NCBI GenBank assembly: GCA_002354035.1
Contig: DEKU01000039.1
Span: forward strand, 8,870-34,290
DNA length: 25,421 nucleotides
Source: Bacteroidales bacterium UBA2714
GTDB taxonomy: Bacteria; Bacteroidota; Bacteroidia; Bacteroidales; P3
Direction of reading: 5' to 3'
The notes under the pieces are model-generated. The model saw only the letters and a list, made by a program, of their open reading frames with translations, ran no database searches and was not told the origin of the DNA. Each line of letters begins with the position of its first letter. Positions within the stretch are counted from its first letter, which is position 1. A program made the position numbers and the translations under genes. Positions 15,010 through 22,648 of this stretch are shown piece by piece.

Positions 15010-15888
15010 ATGTTTCACGTGAAACACGTAGAATATAAGGTTGAAGCGGCTTGTGGCTTGCTCGAGTTTCTTGAACAGAAGATGCCCGACAGCAGCCGGA
15101 CAAAGTTGAAAGATATACTTGCCCACAATGTCTTTGTGGATGGAAGAAGGAACAGCCAGTTTAATTTCCAGCTGCAACCAGGCATGAATGTGTCGATAGA
15201 GAAAGTGGGCTTCAGGGAGAAGTACCGTCCCCGCGAGCTGGATATTGTGTATGAGGATGCATATCTGTTGGTGGTTAATAAGCATGAGGGACTGCTGTCG
15301 TACAGTAAAAATGTGAGCGACAACACTGTGATTACGGTGTTGAACAAGTATTTGTATCTTACTCATCAGCGGAGCCATGCGCATATCGTGCATCGGCTGG
15401 ACCGCGACACATCGGGCTTGATGGTTGTGTCGAAATCGAAGCAGGTATCGCAGCAGTTCGAGGCGGATTGGAAGGGCATTGTCTACGACCGGGCTTATGT
15501 TGCCGTGGCGTGGGGCAAGGTGGAGCCGACTGAGGGAACCATAAGGTCGTGGCTGACGGATGGGGAGTATTGTGTGCTGTCGTCGCCGACTGACAATGGC
15601 GGCAAGTTGGCCGTGACCCACTACAAAGTGGTGAAGCGGAGCCGCCGGTATTCGTTGTTGGAGTTGCGGTTGGAGACTGGCCGACGGAACCAAATCAGAG
15701 TGCATCTGCGCGAGGAGAAGCACCCTGTGGTGCACGACCCAATGTATGGCTATAAGGATGATGTTTCGCCCATAGGCCGCTTGGCTCTCCATGCTTTCAA
15801 ATTGGGTTTCTTACATCCTGTTACGGGCAAGCGGATGGAGTTTAAGACTCCCTATCCAGCGTCGTTTTTGAAATTAATGGAGTTGTAA
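15010..15888 (+). CDS. RluA-family pseudouridine synthase
   Basis: The product is 292 aa. An N-terminal S4-like part (residues about 10-60, DSSRTKLKDILAHNVFVDGR) binds RNA. The catalytic domain carries HRLDRDTSGL, with the catalytic Asp131, then the KxYvAVAWGKV and RRNQIRVHLREEKHPVVHDPMYG blocks of the RluA/RluD group. It converts a uridine in rRNA or tRNA to pseudouridine; the target cannot be told among RluA, RluC and RluD types. The first codons (MFHVKH) are encoded by the parS palindrome, so ParB bound there would cover the start codon. It has no clear promoter; the 75-bp gap upstream holds the repeats listed separately. Confidence 0.92.
   Translation: MFHVKHVEYKVEAACGLLEFLEQKMPDSSRTKLKDILAHNVFVDGRRNSQFNFQLQPGMNVSIEKVGFREKYRPRELDIVYEDAYLLVVNKHEGLLSYSKNVSDNTVITVLNKYLYLTHQRSHAHIVHRLDRDTSGLMVVSKSKQVSQQFEADWKGIVYDRAYVAVAWGKVEPTEGTIRSWLTDGEYCVLSSPTDNGGKLAVTHYKVVKRSRRYSLLELRLETGRRNQIRVHLREEKHPVVHDPMYGYKDDVSPIGRLALHAFKLGFLHPVTGKRMEFKTPYPASFLKLMEL
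15011..15026. promoter_or_regulatory. parS centromere-like site (ParB/Spo0J binding)
   Basis: TGTTTCACGTGAAACA is a perfect 16-bp palindrome equal to the widely conserved bacterial chromosomal parS consensus. ParB loads here and spreads; ParA and SMC then act in origin segregation. parS sites cluster near replication origins, which supports the origin candidate 1.6 kb to the left. It overlaps the ATG and first codons of the rluA-type gene. Confidence 0.92.
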
Positions 15889-15941
15889 GCACAATAAAAT
15901 AAGTTCGCGTGCGTTGTTATTGTATTTAAAGAAAAAGTGCG

Positions 15942-16631
15942 ATGAAAAGTTTTAGATACATAGTGCTGTTGGTCGGGGTGTTGATGGTCCATCAGGCCCG
16001 GGCGCAGTTCTTGCCGTCGATGACGGCAGGCAACGACAGTGTTCAGCCGCCCAAGTGTGAGCCTCACCTGTCGGTGACTTCTGGTTTCTGGGGTTCGTCG
16101 AACGGCGACAACCGTCTTTTCACATCAGTGGCGCCGTCGTTGACGTACCGGCCCAGCGACAAGTGGACGGTGAATGCGGGATTCCGCATCACGTCCGACA
16201 TGGGTCTCAACCCAAACTTTACGCTTTCCAAACCGGAGAAAAGTTTGATTCCGTATAAGCGTAATGGGGGCACGGGTCTTGCTTCGGCACATGTGGAAGC
16301 TGTGTATCGCGCCGGGCAGAATGTGTGGTTGGGTGCCGCGCTGTATCATGTGGGCGGCAGCTATGCCCCGTTCTATGGATTTGCCAATGGCGATGTACTG
16401 AATGTTTCGGCCACGGCCATATCGGCTGCGGCGGCGTTCCGGTTCAACGACGAGAGTTTTCTGCACCTTTCGTTCACGGTGGTTCGCGACCATTACGGCA
16501 CCCTGCCCTATATGTATCACGACACATGGATGCACGGAGGTTTCGGCCCGTGGGGCATGTATGCTTCCCCAACGGATTACTACCGCATGGCCATGCCGTT
16601 CAATCCCTACTATATGGGCGATTTTTTTTAA
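15942..16631 (+). CDS. Secreted hypothetical protein, probable outer-membrane beta-barrel
   Basis: The product is 229 aa. A signal peptide is clear: Lys/Arg start, hydrophobic core (YIVLLVGVLMV), cleavage likely after Ala-Arg-Ala near residue 22. The mature part has no long hydrophobic helix and is rich in alternating aromatic/polar strands (WTVNAGFRITSD, VWLGAALYHVGG, FLHLSFTVVRDHYG). It ends in a phenylalanine (GDFF), as many outer-membrane barrels do. The last 40 residues are rich in Met, Tyr, Pro and Gly. It precedes DUF4290-murA by 50 bp, and envelope context is plausible. I do not recognise a named family; a periplasmic protein is the alternative. Confidence 0.8.
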   Translation: MKSFRYIVLLVGVLMVHQARAQFLPSMTAGNDSVQPPKCEPHLSVTSGFWGSSNGDNRLFTSVAPSLTYRPSDKWTVNAGFRITSDMGLNPNFTLSKPEKSLIPYKRNGGTGLASAHVEAVYRAGQNVWLGAALYHVGGSYAPFYGFANGDVLNVSATAISAAAAFRFNDESFLHLSFTVVRDHYGTLPYMYHDTWMHGGFGPWGMYASPTDYYRMAMPFNPYYMGDFF

Positions 16632-16681
16632 AGCAATAAACGTTTCTGCGATAAACAAGAATAGTAATTATAAAAGACATA

Positions 16682-17293
16682 ATGGAATACAACACCCAAC
16701 GTACAAAGTTAAAAATAAGCGATTACGGGCGTAATATATACAAGCTGATACAGTACACCAAGACCGTTGAGGATCGCGAAAAACGCAATTCGATGGCGTC
16801 GGCCATAGTGGACATCATGGCCCAGAACAGCCCCGACGCCAAGGATGCGGAAGATTATAAACGCAAGTTTTGGGTTCATTTGATGATTTTGGCCAACTGG
16901 GAGTTGGATGTGGATGTGCCTTACGAAATCACTCAGGAGGAGACAGTGGAATTTGAGCCACACACGGTGGAGTACCATCATGAGAAGTTCCATTTCCGTC
17001 ATTACGGTTCGATAATGGAGAAGATGATAAAACGAGTGGCCGAGTATCCGGAAGGGGATGAGCGTGACGAGCTGGTGAGGCTGATGGCCCACGCCATGAA
17101 GCGCGACTATCTGCTTTGGAACAGCGACACGGTCGAGGACGATGTAATCAAGCAGCAGCTCGAGAGTCTGTCCGACCAGCAGCTGCACCTGCCCAGCGAT
17201 TTCCAGTTTAAAGATTTCCGCGAGTATCTGAAAGGCACCGACGAGGAGCGCCGGGCCAACGGCACCCGTAAGAAAAAGAAGAAAAAGAAATAA
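16682..17293 (+). CDS. DUF4290 family protein
   Basis: The product is 203 aa and matches the Bacteroidota-specific DUF4290 family by its N-terminus (YNTQRTKLKISDYGRNIYKLI), WVHLMILANWELDVDVPY and the YGSIMEKMIKR helix. It is soluble, mostly alpha-helical and of unknown function. It ends in an exposed basic tail of eight lysines after Arg (RKKKKKKK), encoded by an AAG/AAA run, which could bind nucleic acid or membrane. It lies 18 bp before murA; this DUF4290-murA pair is common in the phylum, so a link to cell-wall growth is possible but unproven. Confidence 0.9.
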   Translation: MEYNTQRTKLKISDYGRNIYKLIQYTKTVEDREKRNSMASAIVDIMAQNSPDAKDAEDYKRKFWVHLMILANWELDVDVPYEITQEETVEFEPHTVEYHHEKFHFRHYGSIMEKMIKRVAEYPEGDERDELVRLMAHAMKRDYLLWNSDTVEDDVIKQQLESLSDQQLHLPSDFQFKDFREYLKGTDEERRANGTRKKKKKKK

Positions 17294-17311
17294 CACAAAC
17301 CCCTGCCAGTC

Positions 17312-18637
17312 ATGTCTTCATTCGAAATAACAGGCGGCTATAAGCTGCATGGCACCATCTATCCACAGGGCGCTAAGAACGAGGCCTTGCAGGTGATATG
17401 TGCCGTCCTGTTGACGAGCGATGTTGTTGTTATTGATAATGTTCCCGATATTCGCGATGTCAACAAGCTTATCGGTCTTCTCCAGTTGCTGGGAGTGAAG
17501 GTGCGCCGCCTTAACGACGACAGTGAGCTGCTCACGCAAGGCCGCAGCTACGAGTTTCAGGCCGATGAAGTGAATTTGGATGTGTTGGAGAGCGAAGATT
17601 TTGCCCAACAGGCAGCGGCTCTCCGTGGGTCAATCATGATTGTGGGGCCTTTGCTGGCGCGCTATGGCAAGGCGGTGGTGCCCCAGCCGGGAGGCGACAA
17701 GATTGGGCGCCGTAGGCTGGACACTCATTTCCTCGGAATGGAAAAGCTGGGGGCCACGGTGACGTATCGGCGTGGGGGCTATCGTGTAGAGGCCAAGAGT
17801 TTGCAGGGCTGCTATATGCTGCTGGACGAGGCGTCGGTGACCGGCACGGCCAATATCATCATGGCGTCGGTCATGGCACAGGGTACCACAACCATAATGA
17901 ATGCAGCCTGCGAGCCTTATGTTTACCAGCTTTGCTCAATGCTCAACCGCATGGGGGCTGACATCAGCGGTGTGGGGTCCAACCTGCTCACCATTCACGG
18001 TGTGTCGGAGCTGAAAGGATGTAAGCACCGTCTCTTGCCCGATATGATTGAGGTGGGCTCATTCATAGGCATGGCCGCCATGACGCAGAGCGACATCACC
18101 ATCCCCAATGTGGGAATTGAGCATCTCGGACTGATACCTAAAGTGTTCCGCCGGTTGGGAATAGAAGTGTGGCAGCGAGGGGACGACCTCTTCGTGCCAT
18201 CGCAGGAGCACTATGAGATTGAGCGTTTCATGGATGGCTCGATTATGACTATTGCCGATGCTCCCTGGCCGGGTTTCACCCCCGACCTCATCAGTATTGC
18301 GCTGGTGGTGGCCACCCAGGCGCGCGGCAGTGTGTTGATACACCAAAAAATGTTTGAGAGCAGACTTTTCTTTGTCGATAAACTGATTGATATGGGGGCA
18401 CAGATTATCCTGTGCGATCCCCACCGCGCAACGGTTATCGGACTGGATCAGCAGCACAGGCTCCGTGGGGTCCGCATGTCGTCGCCCGACATCCGGGCTG
18501 GCGTGGCGCTGCTCATTGCTGCCCTCTCGGCCGACGGGAAAAGCCGTATCGACAACATAGAACAGATAGATCGTGGCTACCAGCACATAGACCAGCGTCT
18601 GCGTTTGCTGGGGGCAGAAATAACCCGTATAGATTAG
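17312..18637 (+). CDS. murA: UDP-N-acetylglucosamine 1-carboxyvinyltransferase MurA
   Basis: The product is 441 aa. MurA transfers enolpyruvate from PEP to UDP-GlcNAc, the first committed step of peptidoglycan synthesis. Lys22-Asn23 (GAKNEAL) bind substrate, and the mobile loop is present as PQPGGDKIGRRRLDTH. The loop residue equal to E. coli Cys115, the target of fosfomycin, is Asp129 here. Cys-to-Asp enzymes are active and resist fosfomycin (as in mycobacteria and chlamydiae), so intrinsic resistance is expected. RADAPWPGF-type and DIRAG blocks near the C-terminus (DAPWPGFTPDLIS, DIRAGVAL) confirm the family. It is soluble and lies 18 bp after the DUF4290 gene. Confidence 0.96.
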   Translation: MSSFEITGGYKLHGTIYPQGAKNEALQVICAVLLTSDVVVIDNVPDIRDVNKLIGLLQLLGVKVRRLNDDSELLTQGRSYEFQADEVNLDVLESEDFAQQAAALRGSIMIVGPLLARYGKAVVPQPGGDKIGRRRLDTHFLGMEKLGATVTYRRGGYRVEAKSLQGCYMLLDEASVTGTANIIMASVMAQGTTTIMNAACEPYVYQLCSMLNRMGADISGVGSNLLTIHGVSELKGCKHRLLPDMIEVGSFIGMAAMTQSDITIPNVGIEHLGLIPKVFRRLGIEVWQRGDDLFVPSQEHYEIERFMDGSIMTIADAPWPGFTPDLISIALVVATQARGSVLIHQKMFESRLFFVDKLIDMGAQIILCDPHRATVIGLDQQHRLRGVRMSSPDIRAGVALLIAALSADGKSRIDNIEQIDRGYQHIDQRLRLLGAEITRID

Positions 18638-18663
18638 TAAAATTCCGTAATACAAGATATTAT

Positions 18664-19443
18664 ATGTTTGATTTTTTAAAACCTAAGCCCAAAACCGCGC
18701 TTCCTACTTTCGCCCCGCTGGGCATTGACATCCATTGTCACATGTTGCCCGGAGTGGACGACGGCTCCAAAAGCAATGAGGAGTCGTTGGCCTGTATGAA
18801 GGTGATGCACGATGCCGGTTTTGAACGCATGATATGTACCCCCCACTACCAGTATCCCCGGTTCCCCAATATCGAGGAAGATATTATTCAGCGCTATGAG
18901 AACATGAAGCTCGACTTTGTCAGCGCCAACGCCCATGGCATTCCCCAACTCAAGGGTGTGGCTGGCGAGTACCGAGTTGACAGCGGTTTTGCCGACCGCG
19001 TCAAGCAGAACAAGTTTCTGCTGGTCGGGGGCAAATACCTTCTCACAGAGTTCTCGCTCCACCAGCAGGTCATAGGGCTCGACCAAGTCATGTTCGACCT
19101 CCAGATGAAGAACTACGAAATCATCCTTGCCCACCCTGAGCGGTACCCGTATTACAGCAGTGCGTCGTCCAAGCTCCAGCACCTCAAAGACATGGGAGTC
19201 TATTTCCAAGTCAACATACTCTCGTTGATAGGTTTCTATGGCGAAGGCCCCAAACGGAAAGCCTTTGAGATGATAGAGAAGGGGTGGGTGGAGTTTTTAG
19301 GAACAGATATGCATAACACCCTTTATGCCCAGGCACTGATTGATGCTTCCCACGACCGCAAAATCATCAAACTTATGGAGAAGCAGAAGTTTTTAAACAA
19401 CCAAGTTGACAGTTTAGAGCCTATTAAAACCAATAAAATTTGA
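18664..19443 (+). CDS. PHP-domain tyrosine-protein phosphatase (CpsB/YwqE type)
   Basis: The product is 259 aa from the ATG at 18664; an 84-codon upstream extension overlaps murA and reads as shadow sequence. Metal-binding PHP motifs are in order: DIHCHMLPGVDDGS (His24, His26), CTPHYQYP, GEYRVD, LTEFS, LAHPERYPYY and GTDMHN. This is the pattern of the Gram-positive-type tyrosine phosphatases CpsB/YwqE, which dephosphorylate capsule-regulating tyrosine kinases. No Wzc-type kinase or capsule gene is nearby, so its partner lies elsewhere. It sits 26 bp after murA and 1 bp before purB, an envelope/nucleotide operon of mixed content. Confidence 0.9.
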   Translation: MFDFLKPKPKTALPTFAPLGIDIHCHMLPGVDDGSKSNEESLACMKVMHDAGFERMICTPHYQYPRFPNIEEDIIQRYENMKLDFVSANAHGIPQLKGVAGEYRVDSGFADRVKQNKFLLVGGKYLLTEFSLHQQVIGLDQVMFDLQMKNYEIILAHPERYPYYSSASSKLQHLKDMGVYFQVNILSLIGFYGEGPKRKAFEMIEKGWVEFLGTDMHNTLYAQALIDASHDRKIIKLMEKQKFLNNQVDSLEPIKTNKI

Positions 19444-19444
19444 T

Positions 19445-20800
19445 ATGAATAGTCTTAATGCCATCTCCCCGATCGACGGTCGCTACCGCAGCAAAGTGGA
19501 GCCGTTGGCCGCCTATTTCTCAGAGGGAGCTTTGATATGCTACCGTGTCCGCATTGAAATAGAATATTTCATCGCCCTGGGCAGTCTCTCACAGTTGCCC
19601 ATGCAGTCTCTTTTTGCCCAAAAGCCCGAACTTCAAGAACAGCTGCGCAATATCTATCGCAATTTTTCCGAGCAGGACGCCCTTGAGGTGAAGGAGATAG
19701 AGAAAACCACCAACCATGACGTAAAGGCAGTGGAATATTTCATCAAACGCCGGTTCGACGCCCTGGGCTTGGAGCAATATAAAGAGTTTATACATTTCGG
19801 TCTCACCTCGCAGGACATCAACAACACTTCGGTCCCCCTGTTGCTGAAGGAGTGCCACGAACAGGTGCTCAAACCCCGTTATCAGGCCATCCTCTCTCTG
19901 CTGGAGGAGCGGGCCAGACAATGGGCAGACATCCCCATGCTGGCCCATACTCACGGCCAGCCGGCATCGCCCACCTCCCTGGGCAAGGAAATCATGGTTT
20001 TCGCCTACCGCATGCAGCGGCAGATGGAACAATTCCAGCACATCCCCTTCTCTGCCAAATTCGGCGGAGCCACGGGCAATTTCAATGCCCATTTGGTGGC
20101 CTACCCTGACGTTGATTGGCGCGAGTTCGGCAACCGGTTTGTGGCTCAGCATTTAGGATTGGAACGCCTTCAGTACACCACCCAGATTGAGAACTACGAC
20201 AACATGGCGGCCTATTTCGACAACTGCAAACGCATCAATGTTATCCTCATTGATCTCTGTCGCGATATGTGGACCTACATCTCCATGGAGTATTTCAAAC
20301 AGCAAATCAAGGCAGGCGAGGTGGGGTCGTCGGCCATGCCCCACAAGGTGAACCCCATCGATTTCGAGAATGCCGAAGGCAACCTCGGTCTGGCCAATGC
20401 CATCTTCGAACACCTCAGCCATAAACTCCCCATCTCCCGTCTGCAACGCGACCTCACCGACTCCACGGTCAGCCGCAACATAGGTGTCCCCGTAGCCCAC
20501 ACCCTCATTTCCCTTGCCTCACTCGAAAAGGGCATGGGCAAACTGCTCCTCAACGAGCAAGCCATCTATAACGACCTGGAGAACAACTGGGCTGTCGTGG
20601 CCGAAGCCATTCAGACCATCCTTCGTTCCGTTGGTTACCCCAACCCCTACGAAACCCTCAAGCAGCTCACCCGCACCAATCAGAAAGTGACCGCACAGAC
20701 GATAGCCGACTTTGTCGAGACGCTCAATGTCGAGCCGGCTGTCAAAGAAAGGATCCGCAATATCACCCCCCACAACTACATAGGCTATAAACTGAGTTAA
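19445..20800 (+). CDS. purB: Adenylosuccinate lyase
   Basis: The product is 451 aa, close to the E. coli PurB length. It carries the fumarase/aspartase-superfamily signature GSSAMPHKVNPIDFENAEGN near residues 295-314, with the catalytic Ser in the flexible loop, plus TSQDINNTS (residues about 119-127) and AHTHGQPASP with the catalytic His. It cleaves SAICAR to AICAR and adenylosuccinate to AMP in purine synthesis. It starts 1 bp after the PHP phosphatase stops, so they are translated together. From this gene on, the coding strand becomes strongly C-rich (C 27, G 7 in 20401-20460). Confidence 0.96.
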   Translation: MNSLNAISPIDGRYRSKVEPLAAYFSEGALICYRVRIEIEYFIALGSLSQLPMQSLFAQKPELQEQLRNIYRNFSEQDALEVKEIEKTTNHDVKAVEYFIKRRFDALGLEQYKEFIHFGLTSQDINNTSVPLLLKECHEQVLKPRYQAILSLLEERARQWADIPMLAHTHGQPASPTSLGKEIMVFAYRMQRQMEQFQHIPFSAKFGGATGNFNAHLVAYPDVDWREFGNRFVAQHLGLERLQYTTQIENYDNMAAYFDNCKRINVILIDLCRDMWTYISMEYFKQQIKAGEVGSSAMPHKVNPIDFENAEGNLGLANAIFEHLSHKLPISRLQRDLTDSTVSRNIGVPVAHTLISLASLEKGMGKLLLNEQAIYNDLENNWAVVAEAIQTILRSVGYPNPYETLKQLTRTNQKVTAQTIADFVETLNVEPAVKERIRNITPHNYIGYKLS

Positions 20801-20815
20801 ACTCTTTGCTGGCCC

Positions 20816-22648
20816 ATGTCGTTCACTCTTCACCATGCACGCCCCTATGCCGCCCGACTGGTGGCATACGGGTTGCTTGTGGTGCTCTCGGTGCTGTTCA
20901 CCATGGCCACAGCCCTCTCCGTGGCCGATTTCGTCAAAATCCTCTTTCCTCCGGCCTCTGCGGCCCCCGTCGGTTCGGCGGCCGGCGCCTCCTTGCTCTC
21001 TCAGGCCTTGCAAGCCCTCTACGACAGACTGATAGTCTTCGGTCCCAAGCATGCCCTGGTCTATTTCTCCTTGTTGCTGCTGGGTCTCTATGCTTTTAAA
21101 AACATCTTCAACTACCTCTCCCTGGTCCAGATCTCCATCGTCCGGGCCAACATAGTGCGCGACCTCCGCAACAGCCTTTTCCGCAAAGTCCTCAAACTCC
21201 CCATCTCCTATTTCGGCACCCACCGGCGGGGCGACATCCTCGCCCGTTTTGCTGGCGACACCACCGAATACGACCAAAGCACCCTCGGCTCGCTCCAGCA
21301 GCTGCTGGCATCTGTCGTGAGCCTGGTTCTCTACATTGTCATGCTTTTTTACATCAGCGTGAAACTCACGCTTTTTGTCATGTGCATGTTTCCCATAGTG
21401 GCCTTTGTCATTTCGGGCATCTCCCACCGCCTTCGACGCGAGTCGGCCGAACTCCAGCAGCGCAACTCCTTCCTCATGTCGCTCATGGAAGAAACCATCG
21501 TCGGCCTCAAAGTAATCAAGGCATACACTGCCATCGACTTCTCCAACCGCCGTTTCCGCCAGGCCTCCGCCCTCCACACCCGGCTCCGCACCCGCGTGTT
21601 CCGCCGTGTCGACCTCGCCTCGCCCGTCAGCGACTTCCTCGGCAACTGTGTTGTAATCGGCATCCTCCTTTTTGGCTCCTCCCTGGTCATCAAAGGCGAT
21701 GTAGGCATCACCCCCGACCTTTTTGTCTCCTACATTATGCTGTTCGTCCTCATGATTCCCCCCGCCAAGGAACTCACCACGGCCATCTCCCAAATCAAAA
21801 AAGGCCGTGCCTGCACTGAAAGGATTGCCCACTTCCTCCGATTGCCCGAAGCACAGCCCGACTGCAGCGGGGCAAAACCCTTCACCGGCCTGAACCATCA
21901 GATAGAGATACGCCACCTCCACTTCGGCTACGAGCCGGACAAAGAAGTCCTCTCCGACATCAACCTCACCATCCCCAAAGGGTCCACCGTGGCCCTGGTG
22001 GGCAGTTCGGGCTCAGGCAAAACCACCCTCGCCAGTTTGCTCCTGCGCTTCTACGAGCCCACCTCAGGCCAGATACTCATTGATGGCCAGCCCATTCAGT
22101 CTTTTACCACACACTCTCTGCGCCAGCATATAGGGGTGGTCGACCAGCACACCTTCCTCTTCAACGACACCGTCCGCAACAATATTGCCTACGGAGCCCC
22201 CAGTGCCTCCCGCCAGCAAGTAGTCCAGGCCGCCAGTGTGGCCCAAGCACATGATTTCATACAGCAGTTGCCCCAGGCCTACGACACCCCCGTCGGCGAC
22301 AGCGGCACCCTCCTCAGCGGCGGCCAGCGCCAGCGCATCAGCATCGCCCGCGCACTCCTGCTCCAGCCCGACCTCCTCATACTCGACGAAGCCACCAGCG
22401 CCCTCGACACCGAAAGCGAAGCCCTCGTCCGCCAGTCGTTGCAGTCCCTCCTTTCCGGTCGCACAGCCCTGGTCATTGCCCACCGCCTCTCCACCGTGGC
22501 GGCGGCTCAGCAAATCGTGGTACTCGAAAAAGGCCGTATTGTCGAGACGGGCACCCATGCCCAGCTCATGCAGCTCCAAGGGCGCTATGCTCAGCTTGTC
22601 AAGAACTCCGCTCTCCTAACCGACAGCCCATCAACTTTGCCCGCTTGA
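20816..22648 (+). CDS. ABC exporter, permease fused to ATPase (MsbA-like)
   Basis: The product is 610 aa, a half-transporter. The N-terminal membrane domain spans residues about 15-315 and has about six helices, of which LVAYGLLVVLSVLFTMA and VVSLVLYIVMLFYISV are clear. The ATPase domain has Walker A GSSGSGKTT (396-404), signature LSGGQRQR (500-507), Walker B LLILDEATSALD (Asp524-Glu525) and the switch His in IAHRLST. This layout fits the MsbA/lipid-exporter group; the substrate (lipid A, another lipid or a peptide) cannot be fixed from sequence. It acts as a homodimer in the inner membrane. It begins 15 bp after purB, and its TGA overlaps the TTG start of the next gene. Confidence 0.93.
   Translation: MSFTLHHARPYAARLVAYGLLVVLSVLFTMATALSVADFVKILFPPASAAPVGSAAGASLLSQALQALYDRLIVFGPKHALVYFSLLLLGLYAFKNIFNYLSLVQISIVRANIVRDLRNSLFRKVLKLPISYFGTHRRGDILARFAGDTTEYDQSTLGSLQQLLASVVSLVLYIVMLFYISVKLTLFVMCMFPIVAFVISGISHRLRRESAELQQRNSFLMSLMEETIVGLKVIKAYTAIDFSNRRFRQASALHTRLRTRVFRRVDLASPVSDFLGNCVVIGILLFGSSLVIKGDVGITPDLFVSYIMLFVLMIPPAKELTTAISQIKKGRACTERIAHFLRLPEAQPDCSGAKPFTGLNHQIEIRHLHFGYEPDKEVLSDINLTIPKGSTVALVGSSGSGKTTLASLLLRFYEPTSGQILIDGQPIQSFTTHSLRQHIGVVDQHTFLFNDTVRNNIAYGAPSASRQQVVQAASVAQAHDFIQQLPQAYDTPVGDSGTLLSGGQRQRISIARALLLQPDLLILDEATSALDTESEALVRQSLQSLLSGRTALVIAHRLSTVAAAQQIVVLEKGRIVETGTHAQLMQLQGRYAQLVKNSALLTDSPSTLPA

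Noticed and set aside
14926..15792. Leftward 288-codon open frame opposite the rluA-type gene
   Set aside because: It is antisense to a gene with a clear catalytic motif, and its FHVKH match is only the parS palindrome read backwards.
20519..21922. Leftward 467-codon open frame opposite purB and the ABC exporter
   Set aside because: It is a shadow frame: the C-rich coding strand leaves few stop codons, and the real genes there have clear catalytic motifs.
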